This document shows, one piece after another, positions 48,528-57,091 of a stretch of DNA of 64,000 nucleotides. Position 1 is the stretch's first letter. Every line of letters starts with the position of its first letter. Position numbers and translations under genes: made by a program. Source of the DNA: Desertimonas sp963732335. Lineage in GTDB: Bacteria; Actinomycetota; Acidimicrobiia; Acidimicrobiales; Ilumatobacteraceae. A model generated the notes under the pieces. That model was given only the letters and a program-made list of their open reading frames with translations. It was not told where the DNA came from and made no database searches. The stretch covers positions 1 through 64,000 of the forward strand of contig CAVSZO010000039.1 in the NCBI GenBank assembly GCA_963732335.1, read 5' to 3'.

Positions 48528-49124
48528 ATGAAGTCACGCACCGTCAGGGTTCTCTCGATCAGCGGCATGCTCGCCACTGCGGCGGCCATCGGCGTCGCCA
48601 GCCACGCCTCCGGTGGCGCCCCCGTCTCGGCATCGGCGTCTTCCTCGTCGTCGCCGAGCACCACGCCGAGCTCCGTCTCGACCGCCAGTTCAACGCCGAG
48701 CTCGGCGCCGGCGACTGTGATTGCAGCTCCGGTTCCCGGCTCGACAACCCAGGCCTCCTACATCGCCGGCGACGCAGCAACTGTGGTACTCGACTCGGCG
48801 GGGGGAACACTGAGGATCGTCACGTTCGCGCCCCATCCGGGATGGTTCACGATCCGGCTGGAACAACCCAGCGCGACCGAACTGCAGGTTCTCCTCGAGT
48901 CGAACAACGGACAGGCTCGCTTCGGTGCCAGCCTCGTCAATGGCAGCGTCGTCACGAACTTGGAGGTCGGGTCCGCCCCGGGTAGCAGCGTTCCGGGCAG
49001 CAGCGCTCCCGGTGGCAGCGCGCCGGGCAACAGCGCTCCCGGCAACACCGCGCCGGACGGCGACGACAACGGTGGAGACGACAACGGCGGGGGCGGCGGC
49101 AACAGTGGCCCTGGCGGCGGCTGA
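48528..49124 (+). CDS. secreted low-complexity protein, function unknown
   Basis: 198 residues. A signal peptide ('MKSRTVRVLSISGMLATAAAIGVASHASG') precedes a Ser/Thr-rich linker (about 33-70), a small beta-rich core (about 75-145, 'GWFTIRLEQPSATELQVLLESNN') and a repeat tail of 'PGSSAPGG', 'SAPGNSAPGN' and 'GDDNGG' units. I do not recognise the core. The tail looks like a flexible surface spacer. Its 3' end overlaps the start of the beta-mannosidase gene by 20 bases. Confidence 0.75.
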   Translation: MKSRTVRVLSISGMLATAAAIGVASHASGGAPVSASASSSSSPSTTPSSVSTASSTPSSAPATVIAAPVPGSTTQASYIAGDAATVVLDSAGGTLRIVTFAPHPGWFTIRLEQPSATELQVLLESNNGQARFGASLVNGSVVTNLEVGSAPGSSVPGSSAPGGSAPGNSAPGNTAPDGDDNGGDDNGGGGGNSGPGGG

Positions 49125-51597
49125 GCCGACGACCCGAGTCGTCCTCCACGACGGCTGGGTGCTCGACCTCGGCGCCGCCCACGACCGGCTCCCCCCGGGC
49201 TGCCCCCGCACCGTGCCAGCGACGGTGCCCGGCTGCGTGCACCTCGACCTCATCGCCGCCGGCGTGATCAACGACCCCTACGTCGATCGCAATGAGCTCG
49301 ACGTGCAGTGGGTCGGCGAATCGGCGTGGACCTACCGCCTCAGCTTCGCCGCCGAGGCGAACGGCCGGCGAGCTGACCTCGTGTTCGAAGGCATCGACGG
49401 CTTCGCCACGATCACCCTCAATGGAGCCACGCTGGGACGCACCGAGAACCAGCACCGCCTGTACCGATTCGACGTGTCGGGGTTGCTCGATCGCTCCGGT
49501 AACGAGCTGGTGGTCGCCTTCGACGCCCCCGCGACGCACGCCGCAACGATGCGCGACCGCACCGGAGACCTCCCCAACCCGTTCGGGACGCCGTACAACT
49601 TCGTGCGCAAGATGGCGTGCAACTTCGGCTGGGACTGGGGTCCCCAATTGACGACGTCGGGACTCTGGCGGCCAATAGCTCTCGAATGCTGGGACACCGT
49701 CCGGATTCGCGCCATCCGTCCAACGCCACGTCTGTCAGCAGACGCTCCGGAAGAGCACGAAGCCGGTCGTCTCGACGTGGTCGTCGACCTCGACGTCGAC
49801 CCTCGGGCGGAGGTCGCGACGACCCTGCGAGCGGTCGTTACCTCACCAACCGGCGACGTCATCGCCCGCGGCGAGGTTGCCTCCGTTGCCGGCACGCGCC
49901 TCGAGGTCTCGGTCGACATCCCCGACGTGTCGCGCTGGTGGCCGGCCGGCTACGGCGATCAACCGCTGTACCGGCTCGACGTGGAGGTGACCGGCGACAG
50001 GGTCTGCCACGACCGCGCCGCCACTATGGTCGGTTTCCGGACGGTCCGCCTGGACACCAGCGAGCGGCCCGACGGGCGGACGTTCGCGATCCACGTCAAC
50101 GGCGAGCGCATCTGGGTCCGCGGCGTCAACTGGATTCCCGCCGATTGCTTTCCGTCGCGCAACACCGGCGAACTCGTCGCCGGATTGCTCGGCGACGCCG
50201 CCGCGGCGAACGCCAACCTCGTCCGCGTCTGGGGTGGTGGCGTGTACGAAAGCGACGATTTCTACGACGAGTGCGACCGGCGCGGGCTGCTCGTGTGGCA
50301 GGACTTCCCGTTTGCTTGCGCGGCGTATCCCGAGCAGCTGCTCGACGCGGAGGTCGCCGCCGAGGCCGCCGACAACGTCACCCGTCTGATGTCGCACGCC
50401 AGCTTGGCGCTGTGGTGCGGCAACAACGAGTGCCTCCAAGGGTGGTCGGAATGGGGATGGCGCGACGTGGTCGGTGAACGTCCGTGGGGCGCTGGTTTCT
50501 ACCGCGGCCTCCTCCCCGAGATCGTCGGTGATCTCGACCCAGGTCGCCCGTACCTCGACGGCTCGCCGACGGCCCTCGACCCGGCGACCGAGCCCAATGA
50601 TCCGCACCACGGCACCGTGCACCTGTGGGATGTCTGGAACGCGTTCGACTACGAGCACTACCGATCACACCAGCCGCGGTTCGTCGCCGAGTTCGGCTTC
50701 CAGGCGCCGCCCACGGCTTCGACGATCACCGCCGCCGTGACGGCCCGCCCGCTCGTCGCCGACGCCGCCGAGGTGCAACACCACCAGAAGGCGGTCGACG
50801 GCAACGTCAAGCTGCGCCGCGCCCTCGCCCACCACTTCGGCGACGTCGACGACTTCGACGACTGGCTATTCCTCACCCAGGTCAACCAGGCCCGCGCCGT
50901 CGAGGTCGGGGTCGGCCACTTCCGTTCGCTGCACGAGCGCTGCTCGGGGGTCGTGTGGTGGCAACTCGACGACTGCTGGCCGGCGATCAGCTGGTCGGTC
51001 GTCGACCGTGCCGGACGGCGCAAGCCGAGCTGGTACGCGCTGCGGCGGTCGTTCGCCGATCGCCTACTCGTGTTCGATCCGAACGGACCCGGCGGAGGTC
51101 TCGACCTCGTGCTCGTCAACGACGCCGCCGAGGCGTGGGAGGCGGCGACGATCGTCCAGCTCGTGTCCGCATCGGGTGACATCAGCGATGGGGTCGAGCT
51201 GAACGCCACGGTCGAGCCGCGGAGCAGTCGCCGGCTTGCCACCCCATCCGGTTACGGCGACGGAGACGGATTGGTCGTGGCGACGGCCACCGGCTCGCTG
51301 CGCAGCGTGCACGGTCGACCGGGAGCCGATCGTCAGCTGGTCCGCCCGCAGTGGGACGCCGACGTCAGTGTCGACGATGCGGCCGTGGTCGTCGCCGTGA
51401 CAGCGAGGACGTTCATCCGCGACCTGTGCCTGTTCGCCGACCGCGTCGACCCGGCGGCGACCGTCGACGAACAGCTCGTCACGCTGCTCCCCGGGGAAAC
51501 CCACACGTTCACGGTCAGCCCACCCGGAGGTGCCCGATCGCGCCGCCTGGATGGCCCAGCTGCAGCCCGGCGGATCAGTGTTGCGGGCGGTCGGTGA
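49105..51597 (+). CDS. beta-mannosidase, glycoside hydrolase family 2
   Basis: 830 residues, intact. N-terminal sugar-binding jelly-roll ('VPGCVHLDLIAAGVINDPYVDRNELDVQWVGESAWTYRLSF'), an Ig-like domain and a TIM barrel. The acid/base Glu is in 'LALWCGNNECLQGWSEW' and the nucleophile Glu in 'FVAEFGFQAPP'. 'NLVRVWGGGVYESDDFYDECDRRGLLVWQDF' is diagnostic of beta-mannosidases. No signal peptide, so a cytosolic enzyme cleaving imported manno-oligosaccharides. GTG 49105 is the first start giving the family N-terminus. Confidence 0.92.
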   Translation: MALAAAEPTTRVVLHDGWVLDLGAAHDRLPPGCPRTVPATVPGCVHLDLIAAGVINDPYVDRNELDVQWVGESAWTYRLSFAAEANGRRADLVFEGIDGFATITLNGATLGRTENQHRLYRFDVSGLLDRSGNELVVAFDAPATHAATMRDRTGDLPNPFGTPYNFVRKMACNFGWDWGPQLTTSGLWRPIALECWDTVRIRAIRPTPRLSADAPEEHEAGRLDVVVDLDVDPRAEVATTLRAVVTSPTGDVIARGEVASVAGTRLEVSVDIPDVSRWWPAGYGDQPLYRLDVEVTGDRVCHDRAATMVGFRTVRLDTSERPDGRTFAIHVNGERIWVRGVNWIPADCFPSRNTGELVAGLLGDAAAANANLVRVWGGGVYESDDFYDECDRRGLLVWQDFPFACAAYPEQLLDAEVAAEAADNVTRLMSHASLALWCGNNECLQGWSEWGWRDVVGERPWGAGFYRGLLPEIVGDLDPGRPYLDGSPTALDPATEPNDPHHGTVHLWDVWNAFDYEHYRSHQPRFVAEFGFQAPPTASTITAAVTARPLVADAAEVQHHQKAVDGNVKLRRALAHHFGDVDDFDDWLFLTQVNQARAVEVGVGHFRSLHERCSGVVWWQLDDCWPAISWSVVDRAGRRKPSWYALRRSFADRLLVFDPNGPGGGLDLVLVNDAAEAWEAATIVQLVSASGDISDGVELNATVEPRSSRRLATPSGYGDGDGLVVATATGSLRSVHGRPGADRQLVRPQWDADVSVDDAAVVVAVTARTFIRDLCLFADRVDPAATVDEQLVTLLPGETHTFTVSPPGGARSRRLDGPAAARRISVAGGR

Positions 51598-51607
51598 CCG
51601 CCGGGAT

Positions 51608-51613
51608 TAGGGT
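51608..51613 (+). promoter_or_regulatory. -10 box of a probable leaderless promoter
   Basis: TAGGGT is followed by 6 bases and ATG 51620. Confidence 0.45.
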
Positions 51614-51619
51614 TGGTCG

Positions 51620-52046
51620 ATGGCCAGCAAGAAGGCTCACGTCGAGAATCTCCGCAGGGTTCCGCTGTTCGCCGGGTGCACCAACAGGGAGCTCGAGCGC
51701 ATCGCCCGATCGGGTGACGAGGTCACGATGACCGAGGGAACCCTGCTCGCCGAGCAAGGGGCGACGGGACGGGAGGCGTTCATCGTCCTCGATGGCACCG
51801 TCGCCGTGAAGCGCAACGGGCGCAAGGTCGCCTCACTCGGGCCCTGGGTCGATCGTCGGCGAGTTGTCGTTGCTCGACCACGGACCGCGGACGGCGACGT
51901 TGACCTGCGAGACCGACAGCTCGATCTTCGTGATCTCGCAGCGTCACTTCCTCGCCGTCCTCGACGACGTGCCGGCGATCGGGCACAAGTTGCTCGCCTC
52001 ACTCGCCAGCCGCATCCGCGAACTCGACCGCGCCTACTACGGCTGA
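51620..52046 (+). CDS. cyclic nucleotide-binding domain protein (one frameshift)
   Basis: About 141 residues: a single cNMP-binding domain ('VPLFAGCTNRELERIARSGDEVTMTEGTLLAEQGATGREAFIVLDGTVAVKR'). The phosphate-binding cassette 'GELSLLDHGPRTATL' has the conserved G-E and R. No DNA-binding domain follows; the protein ends 'ASRIRELDRAYYG'. It may sense cAMP as a stand-alone module. Frame change near 51845. It lies 31 bases before EtfD. Confidence 0.82.
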
Positions 52047-52077
52047 CCCACCGGAGCCAACTAGGTTCGCGGGCGCG

Positions 52078-54357
52078 ATGAGCGCCCACGAGTCAACCGA
52101 GGCGACCGAGTCAACCGCACCGCCGCCAGCCGGGTTCAAGCCCCACCACGTGGCGATCGGGCTCGGCATCGGCATCGCCGTGTTCACGGCCATCTCCGGT
52201 GTCCTGCCGCTGATCACCGAGTGGCACAACGACAACGCCGTACGACGTGAGGTCTTCGGCGGTGTTCCGGGCCCGCTGCAGCTCGCCTTCTACACCATCG
52301 TCCCGGTCGTCATCGTGTGGGGGGCCCTGCGGTTTGCCGACCGGATGAAGAACTGGGAACGCGGCCGACCGGCGCCGACGCGGCGGACCACCGCCGCCAA
52401 CGCCAAGCGCCGGTTCGGCGACTACCGAACCGGCGTGTACATGCGGACGCTGCTGCGCGACCCCGCGGCTGGGTTGATGCACTCGCTGATCTACTTCGGG
52501 TTCCTGGTCCTCCTGGCGGTCACCACGGTGCTGGAGATCGACCACCAGCTCCCCGAGAGCCTCAAGTTCCTCCACGGACGTACGTACCAGGCGTACGCGT
52601 TCGTCGCCGACCTTGCCGGGCTGACCTTCGTCGGCGGGCTGCTGTGGGCGATCGCCCGCCGCTACGTCGCCCGCCCGTACCGCATCCGCATCAAGACACG
52701 CCCCGAGCACGCCGTGATCCTCGGCGTGCTCCTCGCCATCGGCCTCACCGGGTTCGCCGCCGAGATGTTCCGCATCGCCGAGGCGACGCGCTCCGGGGAG
52801 AACATGGACTACGAGCAGTGGAGCTTCATCGGCTGGCCACTCAGCCAGCTCGTCGACGGCTGGTCGCTCGACACCCTCGACACCGTCCACCAGTGGGCGT
52901 GGATCGCCCACGTCGTGTCCTTCATCGCGTTCCTCGTGATCCTTCCGCTGACGATGCTGCGGCACATGTTCACGTCGCCGCTGAACATGTACCTGCGCGA
53001 CCACGACCGACCGAAGGGAGCGATGAAGCCGCTCCCCAACCTCGCCGAGACCGAGTTGGAGACGTTCGGGGCATCCGTCGTCGAGGACTTCACGTGGAAG
53101 CAACTGCTCGACACCGATGCGTGCACGATGTGCGGCCGCTGCACGAGTGTGTGCCCGGCGCACGCCACGGGCAAGCCGCTCGACCCCCGCGAGATCGTGC
53201 TCAAGGTCGGCGAGGTGATGGCCGCCACTGGCAACCCCGTCGTCCCGCCACCGATCGGCATCGACCCGGAGATCACGATCTCGGCCAACTCGCTGTTCGA
53301 GCGGATCACCTCCGAGGAGCTGTGGGCGTGCACGAGTTGCAAGGCATGTGACGAGATCTGCCCGGTGAACATCGAGATCCTCGACAAGATCCTCGACATG
53401 CGCCGCTATCTGACGTTGATGGAGTCGGAGTTCCCGAGCGAGCTGGGCACCGCCTTCCGCGGCATGGAGAACCAGGGCAACCCGTGGGCCCTGAGCCAGG
53501 GCGACCGCGCCGACTGGGCGAAGGGTCTCGACGGCGTCGACGTTGTCGACCCGGGCGAACCGCTGACGGCCGAGTACCTGTACTGGGTCGGGTGTGCAGG
53601 CAGCTTCGACGACAAGAACAAGCGAGTCACCCAGGCCGTCGCCAAGTTGTTGCGCCGCGCCGGGATCAGTGTCGCCATCCTCGGCCCGTCGGAGATGTGC
53701 ACCGGGGATCCGGCACGGCGATCCGGCAACGAGTACCTGTTCCAGATGCTGGCGATGCCGAACATCGAGATGCTCAACGGCATGGGTGTCCGCAAGATCA
53801 TCACCCAGTGCCCGCACTGCTTCAACACGTTGCTCAACGAGTATCCCCAACTCGGTGGCCACTACGAGGTGATCCACCACACCCAGCTGCTCGAGCAGCT
53901 GATCTCCAGCGGCCGCCTCGATGTCAGCCAGGCGACGCTCGAGGAACGGATCACCTACCACGACTCGTGCTACCTCGGCCGCCACAACGATGTGTACCTG
54001 GCGCCGCGCAAGGTGGTCGGCTCGATCAAGGGCATCGACGTCGTCGAGATGCCACGCAACGGCACGAAAGGGATGTGTTGCGGAGCCGGCGGAGCGCGGA
54101 TGTGGATGGAGGAGTCCGTCGGCGCGCGGGTCAACGAGGAGCGGGCACGGGAGGCGCTGTCCACCGGCGCCAGCCGCATCGCCACCGCCTGTCCGTTCTG
54201 CTACATCATGCTCGACGACGGGACCAAGGCGGCCGGCGCCGAGGACACCGTGAAGGTGGCCGACATCGCCATCCACCTGCTCGACGCGATCGAGGCCGGC
54301 GAGGAGCGCTTCGACGAGGTCGACGCCCCCCTGGCCCCCAGCACGACACCCGACTAG
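52078..54357 (+). CDS. etfD: membrane Fe-S electron carrier EtfD (heterodisulfide reductase-like)
   Basis: 759 residues, intact. Five to six membrane helices fill the first 300 residues, including a heme/quinone-type NarI-like region. Two 4Fe-4S motifs follow, 'CTMCGRCTSVCPAHATG' and 'CTSCKACDEICPVNIEI'. Two CCG domains have 'QCPHCFNTLLNEYP', 'DSCYLGRHNDVYLAPR', 'CCGAGGARMWMEE' and 'ACPFCYIML'. This architecture is that of mycobacterial EtfD, which takes electrons from ETF in fatty-acid beta-oxidation to the quinone pool. ATG 52078; TAGGTT lies 10 bases upstream. Confidence 0.9.
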   Translation: MSAHESTEATESTAPPPAGFKPHHVAIGLGIGIAVFTAISGVLPLITEWHNDNAVRREVFGGVPGPLQLAFYTIVPVVIVWGALRFADRMKNWERGRPAPTRRTTAANAKRRFGDYRTGVYMRTLLRDPAAGLMHSLIYFGFLVLLAVTTVLEIDHQLPESLKFLHGRTYQAYAFVADLAGLTFVGGLLWAIARRYVARPYRIRIKTRPEHAVILGVLLAIGLTGFAAEMFRIAEATRSGENMDYEQWSFIGWPLSQLVDGWSLDTLDTVHQWAWIAHVVSFIAFLVILPLTMLRHMFTSPLNMYLRDHDRPKGAMKPLPNLAETELETFGASVVEDFTWKQLLDTDACTMCGRCTSVCPAHATGKPLDPREIVLKVGEVMAATGNPVVPPPIGIDPEITISANSLFERITSEELWACTSCKACDEICPVNIEILDKILDMRRYLTLMESEFPSELGTAFRGMENQGNPWALSQGDRADWAKGLDGVDVVDPGEPLTAEYLYWVGCAGSFDDKNKRVTQAVAKLLRRAGISVAILGPSEMCTGDPARRSGNEYLFQMLAMPNIEMLNGMGVRKIITQCPHCFNTLLNEYPQLGGHYEVIHHTQLLEQLISSGRLDVSQATLEERITYHDSCYLGRHNDVYLAPRKVVGSIKGIDVVEMPRNGTKGMCCGAGGARMWMEESVGARVNEERAREALSTGASRIATACPFCYIMLDDGTKAAGAEDTVKVADIAIHLLDAIEAGEERFDEVDAPLAPSTTPD

Positions 54358-54376
54358 CGGTTGGAGTGTGCTCCAG

Positions 54377-55142
54377 CTATGCCGGGCCGTAGATCGGCTC
54401 GGTGGTGGGCTGCTCGCTGCCGCCTTCGGGCTCGACCGTGACGGCGTAGAGGACGCCCTCCGGTTCCGTGCCCTCCATCAGCACCTCGACGTGTCCATCG
54501 TCGGCCGGACGGAAAATGCTCATGCTGGCCGGCTGGCCATCGGCGATCGCCCAGAGCTGCAGCACCTCGTCGTTCGGCAGGGACGACAACGCCGTCGCCG
54601 ACGAGCACGGTGGCGTCGTGCTCTGCGGACTTGACCAGACGCAGTTCTCCGTCGGCGCCGGTCAGCTCGACGGTCACGGCCTCGTCGTCGTCGAGCACCT
54701 CCGCCATCAGGTCGTCGGTCGGGGCGTCGGCGTCGCGGGTGACGATGAGGGCGCCCACGACGAGGACGATCGCCGCCGCCACCGCCGTTGCCGGGATCCA
54801 CCACCGCCGCCGGTGGATCGGCACCACGGGTGCGATGTGCGGCTCTGCCGGGGGCGGTGGCTCAAGCGGCTGAACCGGCTGAACCGGCTCGCCGGCGGGG
54901 GGCGCAAAGGCGCCAACCTGCGCTTCGGCGGCGACCGCTTCGAGGACGGCCGCACGGAGCCTGGCCGGCGGCGCTTCGGCAACCGACTCGCCGAGCGCCG
55001 TGATGTCGTCGAGCATTGCGGCGTACTCAGCCGCCGCCTCAGGATCGGCTGCCAGCACCCGATCGAGCTCGACGGTCTCCTCGGGAGTCAACGCTCCGGC
55101 CGCGCCCAGGGCCAGCAACTCTTCTCGGTCCGCGTCCATCAC
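54377..55142 (-). CDS. rskA: anti-sigma-K factor RskA (one frameshift)
   Basis: About 255 residues: cytoplasmic sigma-binding helices ('DREELLALGAAGALTPEETVELDRVLAADPEAAAEYAAML'), a proline-rich linker, one membrane helix ('WIPATAVAAAIVLVVGALIV') and the extracytoplasmic RskA domain ('SSLPNDEVLQLWAIADGQPASMSIF', 'VEPEGGSEQPTTEPIYGPA'). Frame change near 54585. ATG 55142 overlaps the sigK stop (ATGA). Holds SigK inactive at the membrane until cleaved. Confidence 0.9.
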
Positions 55143-55687
55143 GTCGTCTCCATCACCTGGCGCAGCCTGATCAAGCCGTCGCGCACTCGTGTCTTCGCCG
55201 TACCCAGCGCAATGCCGAGACGGTCGGCGATCTCGACGTGGGTGAACCCACCGAAGTAGGCGAGTTCGAGCACCTCCCGTTGTGGCTCCGAGAGCTGTCC
55301 GAGGGCGGCCCTCGCCCGGGCCCGGAGGTCGCGATCGATGGCGACCTCATCGGTCGCCGGTGGCGGCGGGTCGCCGACCGCCGCATCCGCGTGGTGACGA
55401 TCGCGGCGCGCCTGTTCGCTCCGGACTCGGTCGACGGCGCGCCGCCTGGCGATCGTCGCCGCCCAGGCCCGCACGGACCCGCGGTTGCCGTCGAATCGCG
55501 GCGCTTGCTTCCAGATCTCGAGGAACACCTCCTGGGTGACCTCCTCGGCGTAGCTGGGATCGTGCAGCACCCGCTTGCTGACGCCGTACACGAGCGGCGC
55601 CAACTGATCGTAGAGCGCGCCGAAAGCACCGTGGTCGCCCCCGGCGACACGGCCGATCAGGGCGGCGTCGTCGTCCTCGACGCTCAT
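55139..55687 (-). CDS. sigK: ECF RNA polymerase sigma factor SigK
   Basis: 182 residues, intact. Region 2 'DHGAFGALYDQLAPLVYGVSKRVLHDPSYAEEVTQEVFLEIWKQAPRFD' and region 4 'LSEPQREVLELAYFGGFTHVEIADRLGIALGTAKTRVRDGLIRLR' match the SigK group. ATG 55687 gives the standard 'MSVEDDDAALIGRVA' start; an upstream ATG (55732) is less likely. Paired with rskA downstream and with a fasciclin protein upstream, the class of protein SigK controls in Mycobacterium. Confidence 0.9.
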   Translation of the reverse strand: MSVEDDDAALIGRVAGGDHGAFGALYDQLAPLVYGVSKRVLHDPSYAEEVTQEVFLEIWKQAPRFDGNRGSVRAWAATIARRRAVDRVRSEQARRDRHHADAAVGDPPPPATDEVAIDRDLRARARAALGQLSEPQREVLELAYFGGFTHVEIADRLGIALGTAKTRVRDGLIRLRQVMETT

Positions 55688-55778
55688 TGGCCGCCAGAAC
55701 TCGATCCGCCGACGTTCGAGAAGCGCCAGCACATGGCTGGTTCGTTGCCGAGCGGCGAACGGATTGGACTCACGGCCC

Positions 55779-56945
55779 TCACCCGGCCGGGGGCACCAGC
55801 ACCTGGTCGATGATGTGCACAGTGCCGTTGCCGACGACGATGTTGGAGCAGGCGACGTTGGCTGCCCCGTCGTTGATGCTCAGCGTCCCGTCCGGCTCGA
55901 CGGCGAACGTCAAGTCGCCGCCCTGGACGGTCGTCGCCGTCCCGGCGGCGGCCAAGTCGGCGGCCGACAACGACTCGCCCTCGACGACGTGGTAACTGAG
56001 GATGCTGGTCAGCTGCTCGGTGTCGGCGAGGACGGCGTCGAGGTCGGCCTGCGGGATCGCCGCGAACGCCTCATTGCTCGGTGCGAAGATCGTGAACGGA
56101 CCCTCACCGTTGAGCGTGTCGCCGAGGCCGGCCGCCTCGATGGCCGCCACCAGCGTCGACAGCTCGGGGTTGTTCGTCGCCGCCGTCGCCGCCGGGTCGT
56201 CGGCCATCCCCGCGAGCGAGCCTTCACCCTCGGTGGGGAGCGACGCGCACAGCGGGCCCTGCGGGCCCTCACCCGGTGTCGCCACGGCAGTGACGTCGGG
56301 GCCACTGCTGCTCGGCGAGCTTGTGCTGCCGTCGGCGCCGACGTCGCTGCTTGGCGGCTGGAGCACGGAATCGATGATGTACACGTAGCCGTTGGCCACC
56401 GGGATGCCGCCGCAGACGACGGTCGCTTCTCCACCGTTGATCGAGATCGCGTCGCCTTCCTGGGTGACCTCGAGGACGGCGCCGTTGGCCGTCTCGACCG
56501 AGCCGGCCGCGACGAGGCCGGGGGGCGCGAGCGCTGCGCCACTCACGAGGTGGTAGGTGAGAATCGAGTTGAGCAGGTCGGCATCGGCGAGGATCGAGTC
56601 GATGACGTTCTGGGGGATCTTCTCGAACGCCGCGTTGTTGGGGATGAACACCGTGAACGGCCCCTCGCCGTCGAGCGCGGCCGTGAGTCCGGCCTCCTCG
56701 ACGGCGCCGACGAACATCGACAGGTCAGGGTTGTTGGCGGCGGCCGTGGCGGCACGGTCGTCGGCCATGCCGGCGATCGAGGCCTCACCCTCGCTGGGAA
56801 TGTCCGCACATCCTGCGCCGACCGGAGCGGCCGCCGGACGTGAGGAGAACACACCTTCCGACGCCGTGGCCACACTCGCAGCGACGGCGGTACCCAACGC
56901 AGCGACAGCCACGATGGCGGTGAGACGAGTCCGACTTGTTCTCAT
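55779..56945 (-). CDS. secreted two-domain fasciclin (FAS1) protein
   Basis: 388 residues, intact. Signal peptide ('MRTSRTRLTAIVAVAALGTAVAASVATAS'), then two FAS1 domains (about 60-200 and 245-385). Each has the H1/H2 hallmarks: 'GPFTVFIPNNAAFEKIP' with 'LTYHLVSG', and 'GPFTIFAPSNEAFAAIP' with 'LSYHVVEG'. Both repeats share a preceding 'SLAGMADDPAATAATNNPELS' unit, showing internal duplication. FAS1 proteins mediate adhesion. The ribosome site AAAGGAC precedes ATG 56945. Likely a SigK target, by analogy to MPT70/MPT83. Confidence 0.92.
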   Translation of the reverse strand: MRTSRTRLTAIVAVAALGTAVAASVATASEGVFSSRPAAAPVGAGCADIPSEGEASIAGMADDRAATAAANNPDLSMFVGAVEEAGLTAALDGEGPFTVFIPNNAAFEKIPQNVIDSILADADLLNSILTYHLVSGAALAPPGLVAAGSVETANGAVLEVTQEGDAISINGGEATVVCGGIPVANGYVYIIDSVLQPPSSDVGADGSTSSPSSSGPDVTAVATPGEGPQGPLCASLPTEGEGSLAGMADDPAATAATNNPELSTLVAAIEAAGLGDTLNGEGPFTIFAPSNEAFAAIPQADLDAVLADTEQLTSILSYHVVEGESLSAADLAAAGTATTVQGGDLTFAVEPDGTLSINDGAANVACSNIVVGNGTVHIIDQVLVPPAG

Positions 56946-57091
56946 CGGGTGTCCTTTCTCGGATATACGAACGGCGGTCGTAGAGGAAGGAGTTGAGAAC
57001 TCGTCGTCGAGCCCGATGCCCCAACTCGCTCGGCGCGACCTTAGCAAGGCTCCCGATCGCGACGTCGCTGCTCGCCCGATGGCGGAAACTG

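Noticed and set aside
52111..54276. 721-residue open frame on the reverse strand, opposite etfD
   Set aside because: Antisense shadow of an intact gene with Fe-S and CCG motifs; its His/Arg/Val-rich composition resembles no family.
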